Shown here piece by piece: positions 44,129-51,725 of a stretch of 64,000 nt of DNA. A program made the translations under genes and the position numbers. The notes below the pieces were generated by a model. The model made no database searches. It had not been told where the DNA came from and saw only the letters and a list, made by a program, of their open reading frames with translations. The stretch's first letter is position 1. Each line of letters begins with the position of its first letter. The DNA is taken from contig CAWIWC010000009.1 of assembly GCA_963839745.1 (NCBI GenBank), positions 11,489 through 75,488 on the forward strand, read 5' to 3'. Source of the stretch: JAIBJN01 sp963839745 (GTDB taxonomy: Bacteria; Actinomycetota; Thermoleophilia; Gaiellales; Gaiellaceae).

Positions 44129-45720
44129 CCCGGAAGGTCCAGGCCGTGGCGCGCGGCCTCGTCGCGCGCCTCCGGATAGCCGGCGTCCACGTACCGCGCC
44201 ACGCCCAGGGCCGGGTCCGACCAGAACACGCGCCGCAGCTTCCGCTCGGCGAGCTCCGAGCCGTCCGCGACGACGACCATCCCCGAGTGGATCGAGCGCC
44301 CCACGCCGACGCCTCCCCCGTTCCCGATCGCGACCCAGCTCGCGCCCTGGGCGGCGTTGAGGAGCGCCGAGAGCACGGGCCAGTCGGCGATCGCGTCGCT
44401 GCCGTCGAGCATCCCCTCGGTCTCGCGTGTCGGCGAGGCGACCGAGGCTGGATCCATGTGGTCGCGGCCGAGCGCGAGCGGCCCGCACTCACCGGAGCGC
44501 ACGAGCTCGTTCAGCGCCAGCGCCACGCGGTCGCGCTGGCCGAGGCCGAGCCAGCAGATGCGCGCAGGGAGCCCCTGCAGCGGGACGCGCTCGCGCGCCA
44601 GCTCGATCCACGAGCGCAGCGAGTCGGTGCCGACGACCTCCATGACCACGTCCTCGCTCCGCCGCAGGTCGGCCGGGTCGCCCGAGAGGCAGATCCAGCG
44701 AAACGGACCGACGCCGTGCGCGAAGATCGGACGCACGTACGCAGAGACGAAGCCGGGGATCTCGAACGCATCATCGACCCCGTGCGCGGCGGCCTGCGCG
44801 CGGATGCCGTTGCCGTACTCGAAGACAACAGCACCCTGCTGCCGGTAGCCGAGCAGGGCGCGCACATGGTCGGCGAGCGAGTCGAAAACCGCCGCGCGAA
44901 AGTTGGAGTCGTCGGCGTCCGCTGCCGCGGCCTCCGCCGCCGTGAACCCGCGCGGCACGTACGCCCGCAGCGGGTCGTGCGCCGGCGTCTGGTCGGTGAC
45001 GACGTCGAACTCGACGCCGTCGTCGAGAAGCCGGGGGACGACGTCGGCCGCGTTGCCCAGGAGCGCGACCGCACCCGGCCCGTCCGGATCCAGGTGCGCG
45101 GCGAGCGCGTCGTCGTAGTCCGCGACGACTTCCACCCAGCCGTCACGGAGCCGCCGCTCGGCGCGCGCGGGATCGACCTCGACGACGAGTGCCCGCCCGC
45201 CGTTCCGCGTCACGCCGAAGCCTTGCGCGCCGCCCATTCCGCCCAGGCCGGCGGTGAGCACGCGCCGCCCCGCGAGCGTGCCGCCGAAGTGGGTCTCCGC
45301 GACCGCGCGGAAGGTCTCGTAGGTAAAGCCGAGGATGCCCTGCGTGCCGATGTAGAACCACCCGGCCGCGGTCATCTGCCCGTACATGGTCAGGCCCGCG
45401 TCCTCGAGCCGGCGGAACGAGTCCTCGTCCGACCAGGCCGGCACGACCATGGCCGTCGAGATGAGCACCCGCGGCGCGTCCTCGTGCGTCGGCAGCACGG
45501 CGACCGCCTTCCCGGACTGGACGACGAGCGTCTGGTCGGAGCCGAGCCGCTCGAGCGCGGCCACGATGCCGGCGAGCGCCTGCTGGTCGCGCGCGGCGCG
45601 GCCCCGACCGCCGTAGACGACGAGCGACGCGGCGTCCTCGGCGACCTCGGGATCGAGGTTGTTGAGCAGGCAGCGCAGCGCGCCTTCCTGCTCCCAGCCA
45701 CGGCAGCGAAGCTCGCCCAC
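44125..45720 (-). CDS. hutU: Urocanate hydratase (HutU)
   Basis: Converts urocanate to imidazolone propionate in histidine breakdown, using tightly bound NAD+. The 531-residue protein shows LRCRGWEQEGALRCLLNNLD, GRGRAARDQQALAGIVAALE, YGQMTAAGWFYIGTQGILGF, the NAD-binding TAGLGGMGGAQGFGVTRNGG and the active-site Cys block LPARICWLGLGQRDRVALAL, plus IGNGGGVGVGRSIHSGMVVV. It shares 4 nt with egtD downstream, so the two are co-translated. hutH, hutI and hutG are not in this window. HutU homologues acting on thiourocanate exist in ergothioneine breakdown, so that alternative must be kept open here. Confidence 0.92.
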   Translation of the reverse strand: MGELRCRGWEQEGALRCLLNNLDPEVAEDAASLVVYGGRGRAARDQQALAGIVAALERLGSDQTLVVQSGKAVAVLPTHEDAPRVLISTAMVVPAWSDEDSFRRLEDAGLTMYGQMTAAGWFYIGTQGILGFTYETFRAVAETHFGGTLAGRRVLTAGLGGMGGAQGFGVTRNGGRALVVEVDPARAERRLRDGWVEVVADYDDALAAHLDPDGPGAVALLGNAADVVPRLLDDGVEFDVVTDQTPAHDPLRAYVPRGFTAAEAAAADADDSNFRAAVFDSLADHVRALLGYRQQGAVVFEYGNGIRAQAAAHGVDDAFEIPGFVSAYVRPIFAHGVGPFRWICLSGDPADLRRSEDVVMEVVGTDSLRSWIELARERVPLQGLPARICWLGLGQRDRVALALNELVRSGECGPLALGRDHMDPASVASPTRETEGMLDGSDAIADWPVLSALLNAAQGASWVAIGNGGGVGVGRSIHSGMVVVADGSELAERKLRRVFWSDPALGVARYVDAGYPEARDEAARHGLDLPG

Positions 45721-45746
45721 GGGGCGATCGTACTGGCCGGTTTCGC

Positions 45747-46370
45747 CTAGGCGGGGACGGGCAGGTCCACGTGCTCCGGCGTCGCCTCGATGAGCCCCTT
45801 GAGCTTGGCGCGGTTCCCGCGGACGGTCACGCAGTTGAGCCGCCTGTCGACGAACATGTGGTAGATGCCCTCCGCGTCGCCCTCGATGACGACGTCGGGA
45901 TCCTCGACCGGCCCTGCGACGGTCTCGCCGTCGACGATAGAGGCGACCTCGTCCCCGATTCGGAACTCGAAGCGGCCGGGCGGGGCGATCGATGCGAGGG
46001 ACATGTCGAGCGCGTTACGGAGCCAGCCGGGAAAGAGCTCATCCGCGTCGGTCGGCGGCCCCAGCGAACGAGCCCCCCAGAGCGCAAGCTCCCTGATGGT
46101 CGGCTTCAGCGCCTGCCCGTACTCCGTCAGCTCGTACACGCGCGAGGCCGCGGGCGGCGGCAGCTTCTTCTTTTCGACGATCCCGCCGGCCTCCAGGTCG
46201 CGCAGCCGGTCGGCGAGGATGTTCGTGCCGATCCCGGGCAGAGCATCCGCCAGGTCGGTGTAGCGCTTCGGGCCGCTCATCAGCTCGACCACGAGCAGCA
46301 GCGCCCAGCGCTCCCCCACGAGGCGGAGTGCGTGTGCGACCGGGCAGTAGAGGTCGTAGCGCTTGCGCAT
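45747..46370 (-). CDS. HxlR-family winged-helix regulator with SCP2-like domain
   Basis: HxlR DNA-binding domain (about 1-110): RYDLYCPVAHALRLVGERWA, ELMSGPKRYTDLADALPGIG, TNILADRLRDLEAGGIVEKK and RVYELTEYGQALKPTIRELA, with the single Cys near residue 9 that in some HxlR members senses oxidants or aldehydes. The C-terminal ~85 residues (FEFRIGDEVASIVDGETVAG ... DPDVVIEGDAEGIYHMFVDR) look like an SCP2/sterol-carrier-type binding domain. Divergent from the MFS exporter; the shared intergenic DNA has an ACTTGC-N5-GCAAGT palindrome. It probably represses the exporter and itself until a hydrophobic ligand binds. Confidence 0.85.
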   Translation of the reverse strand: MRKRYDLYCPVAHALRLVGERWALLLVVELMSGPKRYTDLADALPGIGTNILADRLRDLEAGGIVEKKKLPPPAASRVYELTEYGQALKPTIRELALWGARSLGPPTDADELFPGWLRNALDMSLASIAPPGRFEFRIGDEVASIVDGETVAGPVEDPDVVIEGDAEGIYHMFVDRRLNCVTVRGNRAKLKGLIEATPEHVDLPVPA

Positions 46371-46414
46371 GCAACAGGCAGTGTAGCGCGTCCGCTTGCC
46401 GTTACACAGTCTTT

Positions 46415-46431
46415 ACTTGCTTTTTGCAAGT
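46415..46431. promoter_or_regulatory. Candidate HxlR operator
   Basis: Perfect inverted repeat ACTTGC-TTTTT-GCAAGT, AT-rich within GC-rich DNA, 45 bp from the hxlR-like start and 55 bp from the exporter start. Confidence 0.6.
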
Positions 46432-46486
46432 TGCTTCTGCTAACTTGGCAGTCTTCCCTATTCGAACCGAAAGGAAAACGGACGAC

Positions 46487-47932
46487 ATGGTGGCTTCGGA
46501 ACAACGCAAATGGCTGGCTCTGGCGCTCCTCAGCGTCGTCCAGTTCATGGTCGTCCTGGACATCGCGATCGTGAATGTCGCGCTTCCTTCGATCCAGGTC
46601 GACCTCGGGTTTTCCCAGGAGAACCTCCAGTGGGTGATCAGCGCCTACGCGCTCGTGTTCGGCGGCTTCCTGCTCCTGGGCGGGCGGGCGGCGGACCTCC
46701 TCGGGCGCCGGCGGATCTTCCTCCTCGGCGTCGTGGTCTTCACGCTCTCCTCGCTCCTCGCCGGACTGGCGTGGTCGGAGGCGTCGCTGATCGCGGCCCG
46801 CGCGCTCCAGGGGCTCGGCGCGGCGATCATCACGCCGGCCGCGCTCTCGATCCTCTCCGTCACCTTCGCCGAAGGGCGTGACCGCAACATCGCCCTCGGC
46901 GTGTGGGGCGCCGTCGGCGGCTTCGGTGCCGCCGCGGGCGTCCTGCTCGGAGGCATCCTCACGGACGCCCTCAGCTGGGAGTGGATCTTCTTCGTCAACA
47001 TCCCCGTCGGCGTCGTCGCCTTCGCCCTCGCGCCGGTCCTCCTCACGGAGAGCCGCGACGCGCGGGTGAAGACCTTCGACCTCCCCGGCGCGGTGCTCGT
47101 CACGGGCGGGCTCTCGCTGCTCGTCTACGCGATCACCGAGGCCGGCCGCGACGGCTGGCTGGCCGGGCAGACGCTCGCGTTCTTCGCGACGTCGCTCGCC
47201 CTCCTCGCCGCCTTCGTCGGCTGGGAGCTCAGGCACCCCGAGCCGCTCATGCGCTTCGGGATCCTGCGCACCAAGACCGTGACCGGGGCCAACGTGTCCG
47301 GCTTCATCATGGGCACGGCGATGTTCTCGATGTTCCTGATGCTGACCCTGTACATGCAGCAGGTGCTCGGGTACTCGGCCATGAAGACCGGCCTCGCCTA
47401 CCTGGCGGTCGCGGGCACCGCGATCCTCTGGTCCGCGGTGGCCGCCCAGCTCGTGACGCGAATCGGCGTCAAGCCGGTGCTCACGGTCGGGATGACGATG
47501 CTGACCGGCGGGCTCGTGTACTTCACGCAGGTCTCCGTCGGCGGCACGTACCTCGGCGACCTCCTGCCCGGCTTCCTGCTGATCGGCGTCGGCATCGGCT
47601 TCTCGTTCGTGCCGATCTCGATCGCCGCCCTGGCAGGCGTGCAGCCGGCCGAGGCCGGTCTGGCCTCCGGGCTCATCAACACCTCGCAGCAGATCGGCGG
47701 CGCGCTCGGCATCGCCGCGCTGTCGACGATCGCTACCTCGCAGACGAGCGACGCGGTGGCGTCCGGCGCGGCACTCGACGTCGCGCTCGTCGACGGCTTC
47801 ACGGCGGCGTTCCTCGCCGGCGTGATCATCGCGGGCATCGGCATCGTGGCCGCGCTCACGCTCATCCGCAAGGACGAGCTGGAGCAGGTCCCGGCAGCCA
47901 CGGCAGAGCCGGCGCTCGACCTCGCCGCCTAG
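46487..47932 (+). CDS. MFS multidrug exporter, EmrB/QacA (DHA2, 14-TM) type
   Basis: 481 residues, proton-driven efflux of drugs or lipophilic compounds. DHA2 marks: LDIAIVNVALPSIQVDLGFS (motif D1), LQWVISAYALVFGGFLLLGG, motif A GRAADLLGRRRIFLLGVVVF, ARALQGLGAAIITPAALSIL and motif C-like AAGVLLGGILTDALSWEWIF. Fourteen hydrophobic segments are countable, with GYSAMKTGLAYLAVAGTAIL in the second half. ATG 46487 after AAAGGAAAA. Divergent from the HxlR regulator and followed by a strong terminator, so it is a single-gene efflux unit under HxlR control. Confidence 0.92.
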   Translation: MVASEQRKWLALALLSVVQFMVVLDIAIVNVALPSIQVDLGFSQENLQWVISAYALVFGGFLLLGGRAADLLGRRRIFLLGVVVFTLSSLLAGLAWSEASLIAARALQGLGAAIITPAALSILSVTFAEGRDRNIALGVWGAVGGFGAAAGVLLGGILTDALSWEWIFFVNIPVGVVAFALAPVLLTESRDARVKTFDLPGAVLVTGGLSLLVYAITEAGRDGWLAGQTLAFFATSLALLAAFVGWELRHPEPLMRFGILRTKTVTGANVSGFIMGTAMFSMFLMLTLYMQQVLGYSAMKTGLAYLAVAGTAILWSAVAAQLVTRIGVKPVLTVGMTMLTGGLVYFTQVSVGGTYLGDLLPGFLLIGVGIGFSFVPISIAALAGVQPAEAGLASGLINTSQQIGGALGIAALSTIATSQTSDAVASGAALDVALVDGFTAAFLAGVIIAGIGIVAALTLIRKDELEQVPAATAEPALDLAA

Positions 47933-47941
47933 CGAATCGTT

Positions 47942-47967
47942 GGGGGGAGCCCGCTCGGGCTCCCCCC
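47942..47967 (+). terminator. Hairpin terminator, 12-bp perfect stem
   Basis: GGGGGGAGCCCG (47942-47953) and CGGGCTCCCCCC (47956-47967) around CT, 9 bp after the exporter stop; probably a four-base loop in practice. Confidence 0.82.
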
Positions 47968-48082
47968 GCGATCCAATGGCGCCCTCACCGAACGGACGCG
48001 CCAGGCGGATGGCCGTAAACTCGCGGCCATCGTCCACAACGACATCTCCGAAGGCCTGCACCAGCAAGAACAACTGCAGGCG

Positions 48083-49097
48083 GTGATTGACTCCTCGCCG
48101 GTCGCCCTCGTGGAGTTCGGTCTGGACACGCACATACGGCTGTGGAATCCCGCGGCCGAGCGCATCTTCGGCTGGTCACAAGAGGAGATGCTGGGCCGAG
48201 CCGGCCTGCCCATGGCACCGCCTTCGAAGCGCGCGGAGAGCGAGGAGCTGTTCGCGAGGGTCCGCGCGGGCGAGTCGGTGAGCGGCTACGAGACGGTTCG
48301 GCAGCGGAAGGACGGAACACTCGTCGACGTCTCGATCGCGTCCGCCCCGGTGAGGGACAGATCCGGCCGGGTCGTCGGCAACATGGTCGCTTACACGGAC
48401 ATCACAGAGCGCAAGATCCAAGAGGCGGAGCTTCACCGCCTGAACGCCGAGCTGCACGCCCGGCTCGAGGAGCTCGCCGCGTCGCGAGCGCGGATCGTCA
48501 CTGCTGGTGACGTCGAGCGCCGCCGCCTCGAGCGCAATCTCCATGACGGCGCGCAACAGAGCTTGGTGACGCTCTCGTTGTCCTTGCGGGCCGCGTTGGC
48601 GAAACTCGAGTCCGATCCGGCGGCCGCGCGAGCGGCTCTCACGGACGCCCGCGACGAGCTCGCCCTTGCGCTCGAAGAGCTGCGGGAGCTCGCCCGAGGC
48701 CTGCACCCGGCGGTGCTCACCGATCGCGGCCTCCGAGCCGCCGTCGAAACGCTCGCGGGTCGGGCACCCGTTCCGGTCGAGATCGCGGACATCCTCGACG
48801 AGCGCCTACCGGAGCCCGTTGAAGCGGCGGCGTACTACCTGATCGCCGAAGCGCTGACCAACGTCACGAAATACGCAAATGCATCCACGGTGCACGTCCG
48901 GGTTGCCCTGAGCGATGGGAACGTCGTCGTCGAGGTGTCGGACGACGGCATCGGCGGCGCCGACCCGGGCGGCGGATCGGGCCTCCGAGGGCTGGCGGAT
49001 CGCGTCGAGGCGCTTGGCGGGCTCCCTGGAAGTCGTGAGCCCCGCCGGCGCTGGGACGTCTCTGCGGGCCGAGATCCCGGCCGCAGTGGCCAGCTGA
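48083..49097 (+). CDS. PAS-domain NarL-type sensor histidine kinase, one frameshift
   Basis: PAS domain (IDSSPVALVEFGLDTHIRLW, PAAERIFGWSQEEMLGRAGL, VAYTDITERKIQEAELHRLN), HisKA_3 dimerisation domain with the phospho-acceptor in RRLERNLHDGAQQSLVTLSL, and a GHKL ATPase (YLIAEALTNVTKYANASTVH; VSDDGIGGADPGGGSGLRGL). The true end GSLEVVSPAGAGTSLRAEIP is one frame off: removing a G from GGG near 49017 restores it (337 residues). The same frame extends upstream of GTG 48083 as RQADGRKLAAIVHNDISEGL without a start codon, so the real start is uncertain. Such kinases normally pair with a NarL-type regulator; the LuxR-HTH protein downstream is a candidate. Confidence 0.8.
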
Positions 49098-49224
49098 GTC
49101 CGGTGGCTCAGGTTCGTGAAGTAAGAGGACCGTTCTCGTAGTCGCGGGCTCGTGAGGGAACCTCAGGGTTCCCCCACGTTCCTCTCCCTGTCCGGCTCGG
49201 CGCGCCTTGGGGTACCGTCGCGGC

Positions 49225-50820
49225 GTGCCGGAGCAGGCATCTCCTGGGCATGAGCGAGTGCGCACCGCGGAGGTTGCGGCGACGCTCTGCCTGGCCACCG
49301 ACCTGGGGATGGGCTTTCCGTTCGAGCAGGGCCTGCACGGCACGTTGGTGGCAATGCAGCTCGCGGACCGTCTCGGAGTCGATCGCGCGACGGCCTCGCA
49401 GACCTACTACGCCTGCCTGTTGATGTATTCCGGCTGCACTACGGATACCGACGTGACCACGGAGATCTTCGGCGGCTCGATGACGAGGCACCTCGTCCCC
49501 GCGACATTCGGATCGCAACGTGAGGTGCTGACCGGAGTCGTGCGCGCGCTTCCGACGCCGGGGAGCTCGCCACCCGCCCGCGCCCTGCAGATCGCCCGCC
49601 GGTTGCCCAAGGCTCGGAAGGAACGGGATCCTCACCTGGCGGCGATCTGCGAGGTCGCGCAGATGCTGGCCGAGCGCCTCGCGCTCCCTCCTTCGATCCA
49701 CGGCCTCTTCGTCCATCTCACCGAACGCTGGGACGGCAAGGGCCCGCTCGGCCGGGCCAAGGAGGATGAGATCCCGCTGGCGCTCCGAATCGTTCACGTC
49801 GCGCGCGACGCGGTGCTCCAGCGCATGCTGGGCGGCGAGGAGTACGCGGTCCGCGTCGTGCGCGAGCGGGCCGGCCACGGATTCGACCCCGAGGTCGCAG
49901 CCTGCCTCGCAGACGGCGCTCCCCAGATCCTCGCGCTCGAGCGCGAGCCGTCGGCCTGGGAGGAGACGCTCGCCTGTGAGCCCGATCCCCGGTTCACGCT
50001 CGACGGCGAGGCGATCGACGGGGCGCTGAGAGCGCTCGGCAATTTCGCCGACCTGATCTCCCCGTACCTGTCCGGCCACTCGACCGGCGTGGCCGGGCTG
50101 GCGCGCGCGGCAGCGGAGGGATCTCGCCTGGACCAGACCGATGCCGCCACGATCTGGCGTGCGGCGCTCGTTCACGATCTGGGGCGGGCAGCGGTTCACC
50201 CTCGGATCTGGCAGAAGCCGGCCGCGCTCACCCCGGACGAGTGGGAGCACGTGCGGCTTCACCCCTACCAGACCGAGCGCGTCCTCTCCCGTTCGGACTT
50301 CCTGTCGACGCTTGCGCCGATCGCAGGCGCCCACCACGAGCGCCTCGACCGTTCCGGCTACCACCGGGGATCTGCCGGTGCCGAGCTCACCCCGTCGGCC
50401 CGCCTCCTGGCCGCGGCCGACGCCTATCACGCGATGACCGAGACGCGGCCCTACCGCGACGCGCTCTCCGCGGAGCAGGCCGCCGACGAGCTCGCTCGGG
50501 AAGCGAGCGCCGGACGGCTCGATCCCGATGCGGTGACCGCGGTGATCGAGGCGGCCGGGCAACAGGCGCCGCGGCTGGAGCGGCCGGCCGGCCTGACCGA
50601 GCGCGAGGCCGAGGTCGTCGCCATGCTGGCACGCGGGCTGCAAACCAAGCAGGTCGCGCAGGCGCTCGGCATCGCTGTCAAGACCGCCGACCGCCACATT
50701 CAGAACTCGTACCGGAAGATCGGTGTCTCGACCAGGGCGGGAGCGACCTTGTTCGCCATGGAGCACGGGCTGGTGGCATGGGGAGAACTCCCGATTGCCC
50801 GGCGGGAGGGTCCCTCCTAG
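49225..50820 (+). CDS. HD-GYP-LuxR one-component regulator
   Basis: 531 residues from GTG 49225. It has a first, degenerate HD-GYP-like domain (EVAATLCLATDLGMGFPFEQ ... LTERWDGKGPLGRAKEDEIP) and a second, intact one (WRAALVHDLGRAAVHPRIWQ, HERLDRSGYHRGSAGAELTP, AADAYHAMTETRPYRDALSA). The C-terminal LuxR-type HTH is PAGLTEREAEVVAMLARGLQ, continuing with TKQVAQALGIAVKTADRHIQ. HD-GYP linked to a DNA-binding domain implies direct nucleotide- or metal-controlled transcription. The GYP motif is G-Y-H here. Same strand as the kinase upstream and the methyltransferase downstream. Confidence 0.85.
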   Translation: MPEQASPGHERVRTAEVAATLCLATDLGMGFPFEQGLHGTLVAMQLADRLGVDRATASQTYYACLLMYSGCTTDTDVTTEIFGGSMTRHLVPATFGSQREVLTGVVRALPTPGSSPPARALQIARRLPKARKERDPHLAAICEVAQMLAERLALPPSIHGLFVHLTERWDGKGPLGRAKEDEIPLALRIVHVARDAVLQRMLGGEEYAVRVVRERAGHGFDPEVAACLADGAPQILALEREPSAWEETLACEPDPRFTLDGEAIDGALRALGNFADLISPYLSGHSTGVAGLARAAAEGSRLDQTDAATIWRAALVHDLGRAAVHPRIWQKPAALTPDEWEHVRLHPYQTERVLSRSDFLSTLAPIAGAHHERLDRSGYHRGSAGAELTPSARLLAAADAYHAMTETRPYRDALSAEQAADELAREASAGRLDPDAVTAVIEAAGQQAPRLERPAGLTEREAEVVAMLARGLQTKQVAQALGIAVKTADRHIQNSYRKIGVSTRAGATLFAMEHGLVAWGELPIARREGPS

Positions 50821-50873
50821 CGTCCTCCTTGGCTCGACAAACGCTGAGCACTACCCAGCCAAGGAGGAAGACG

Positions 50874-51725
50874 ATGACGTCCGAGACCCCAGCCGCCTTT
50901 CGCACGGACAACTACGAGATTGCCGAGGCAATCGCGCCGACGTGGGAACGACGTCGAGACGACATCGAGAAGGTCTCAACGCCGGTCCGGGACTGGATGC
51001 TCAGGGAGCTTCGGTCGAAGGAGGGAGACACGGTGCTGGAGCTCGCCGCCGGGGTGGGCGAGACCGGATTCCGGGCCGCCGCGGCGCTCGGCGAGCGCGG
51101 CCGGTTGATCACGACCGACCTCTCCCCGGCCATGCTGGACGCCGCCCGCCGCCGTGGGGCCGAGCTCGGCGTCAAGAACGTCACCTACGAGGTCATGGAC
51201 GCGGAGCGCCTCGACCTCGAGGCCGACTCGGTCGACGGCGTCCTCTGCCGGTTCGGATACATGCTCATGGCGGATCAGGCCGCGGCGCTCGCCGAGACGC
51301 GGCGCGTCCTGCGCTCGGGCGGGCGGCTGGCCCTCGCGAGCTGGGGAGTGCCTGAGCGCAACCCGTTCTTCGCGCTGATCGGGATGAGCCTCGGTCTCCG
51401 CGGCCACATCCCGCCGCTGGAGCCCCCGCCCGCCCCGGGGCCGTTCAGCATGGCGAGCCCGGAGCGGACCACCGCGCTGCTCGAAGGCGCCGGCTTCGAC
51501 GAGGTGGTGACGGAGGAGGTGCCGGTTCGTTTCGTCGTGGCAGACGTCGACGAGTACGTGGACCTGATCGCCGACACCGCCGGCCCGCTCGCGCTTGTGC
51601 TGCGGGCGCTACCTGATGCCGAACGCGCCTCCGTCAAGGGAGAGATCGAGCGGGCATTCTCGCGCTTCGCCGTCGAAGATCGCTACGAGCTGCCAGGCGT
51701 GGCTCTCTGCGCGGTGGCGAGCTAG
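50874..51725 (+). CDS. Class I SAM-dependent methyltransferase
   Basis: ATG 50874 follows AAGGAGGA. 283 residues: motif I DTVLELAAGVGETGFRAAAA, GRLITTDLSPAMLDAARRRG, VMDAERLDLEADSVDGVLCR and AETRRVLRSGGRLALASWGV. The substrate half (FALIGMSLGLRGHIPPLEPP ... SPERTTALLEGAGFDEVVTE) resembles UbiE-like small-molecule methyltransferases. It follows the HD-GYP/LuxR gene by 53 bp and may be its regulatory target. It ends overlapping by 4 nt with the convergent dehydrogenase. Confidence 0.82.
   Translation: MTSETPAAFRTDNYEIAEAIAPTWERRRDDIEKVSTPVRDWMLRELRSKEGDTVLELAAGVGETGFRAAAALGERGRLITTDLSPAMLDAARRRGAELGVKNVTYEVMDAERLDLEADSVDGVLCRFGYMLMADQAAALAETRRVLRSGGRLALASWGVPERNPFFALIGMSLGLRGHIPPLEPPPAPGPFSMASPERTTALLEGAGFDEVVTEEVPVRFVVADVDEYVDLIADTAGPLALVLRALPDAERASVKGEIERAFSRFAVEDRYELPGVALCAVAS

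Noticed and set aside
48011..48083. Extended N-terminus of the sensor kinase before GTG 48083
   Set aside because: The frame is coding-like but has no start codon between the terminator and 48083, so I kept GTG and flagged the doubt.
46280..48133. 617-codon minus frame across the drug exporter
   Set aside because: Charged repetitive translation of the antisense strand; no start signal or domain.
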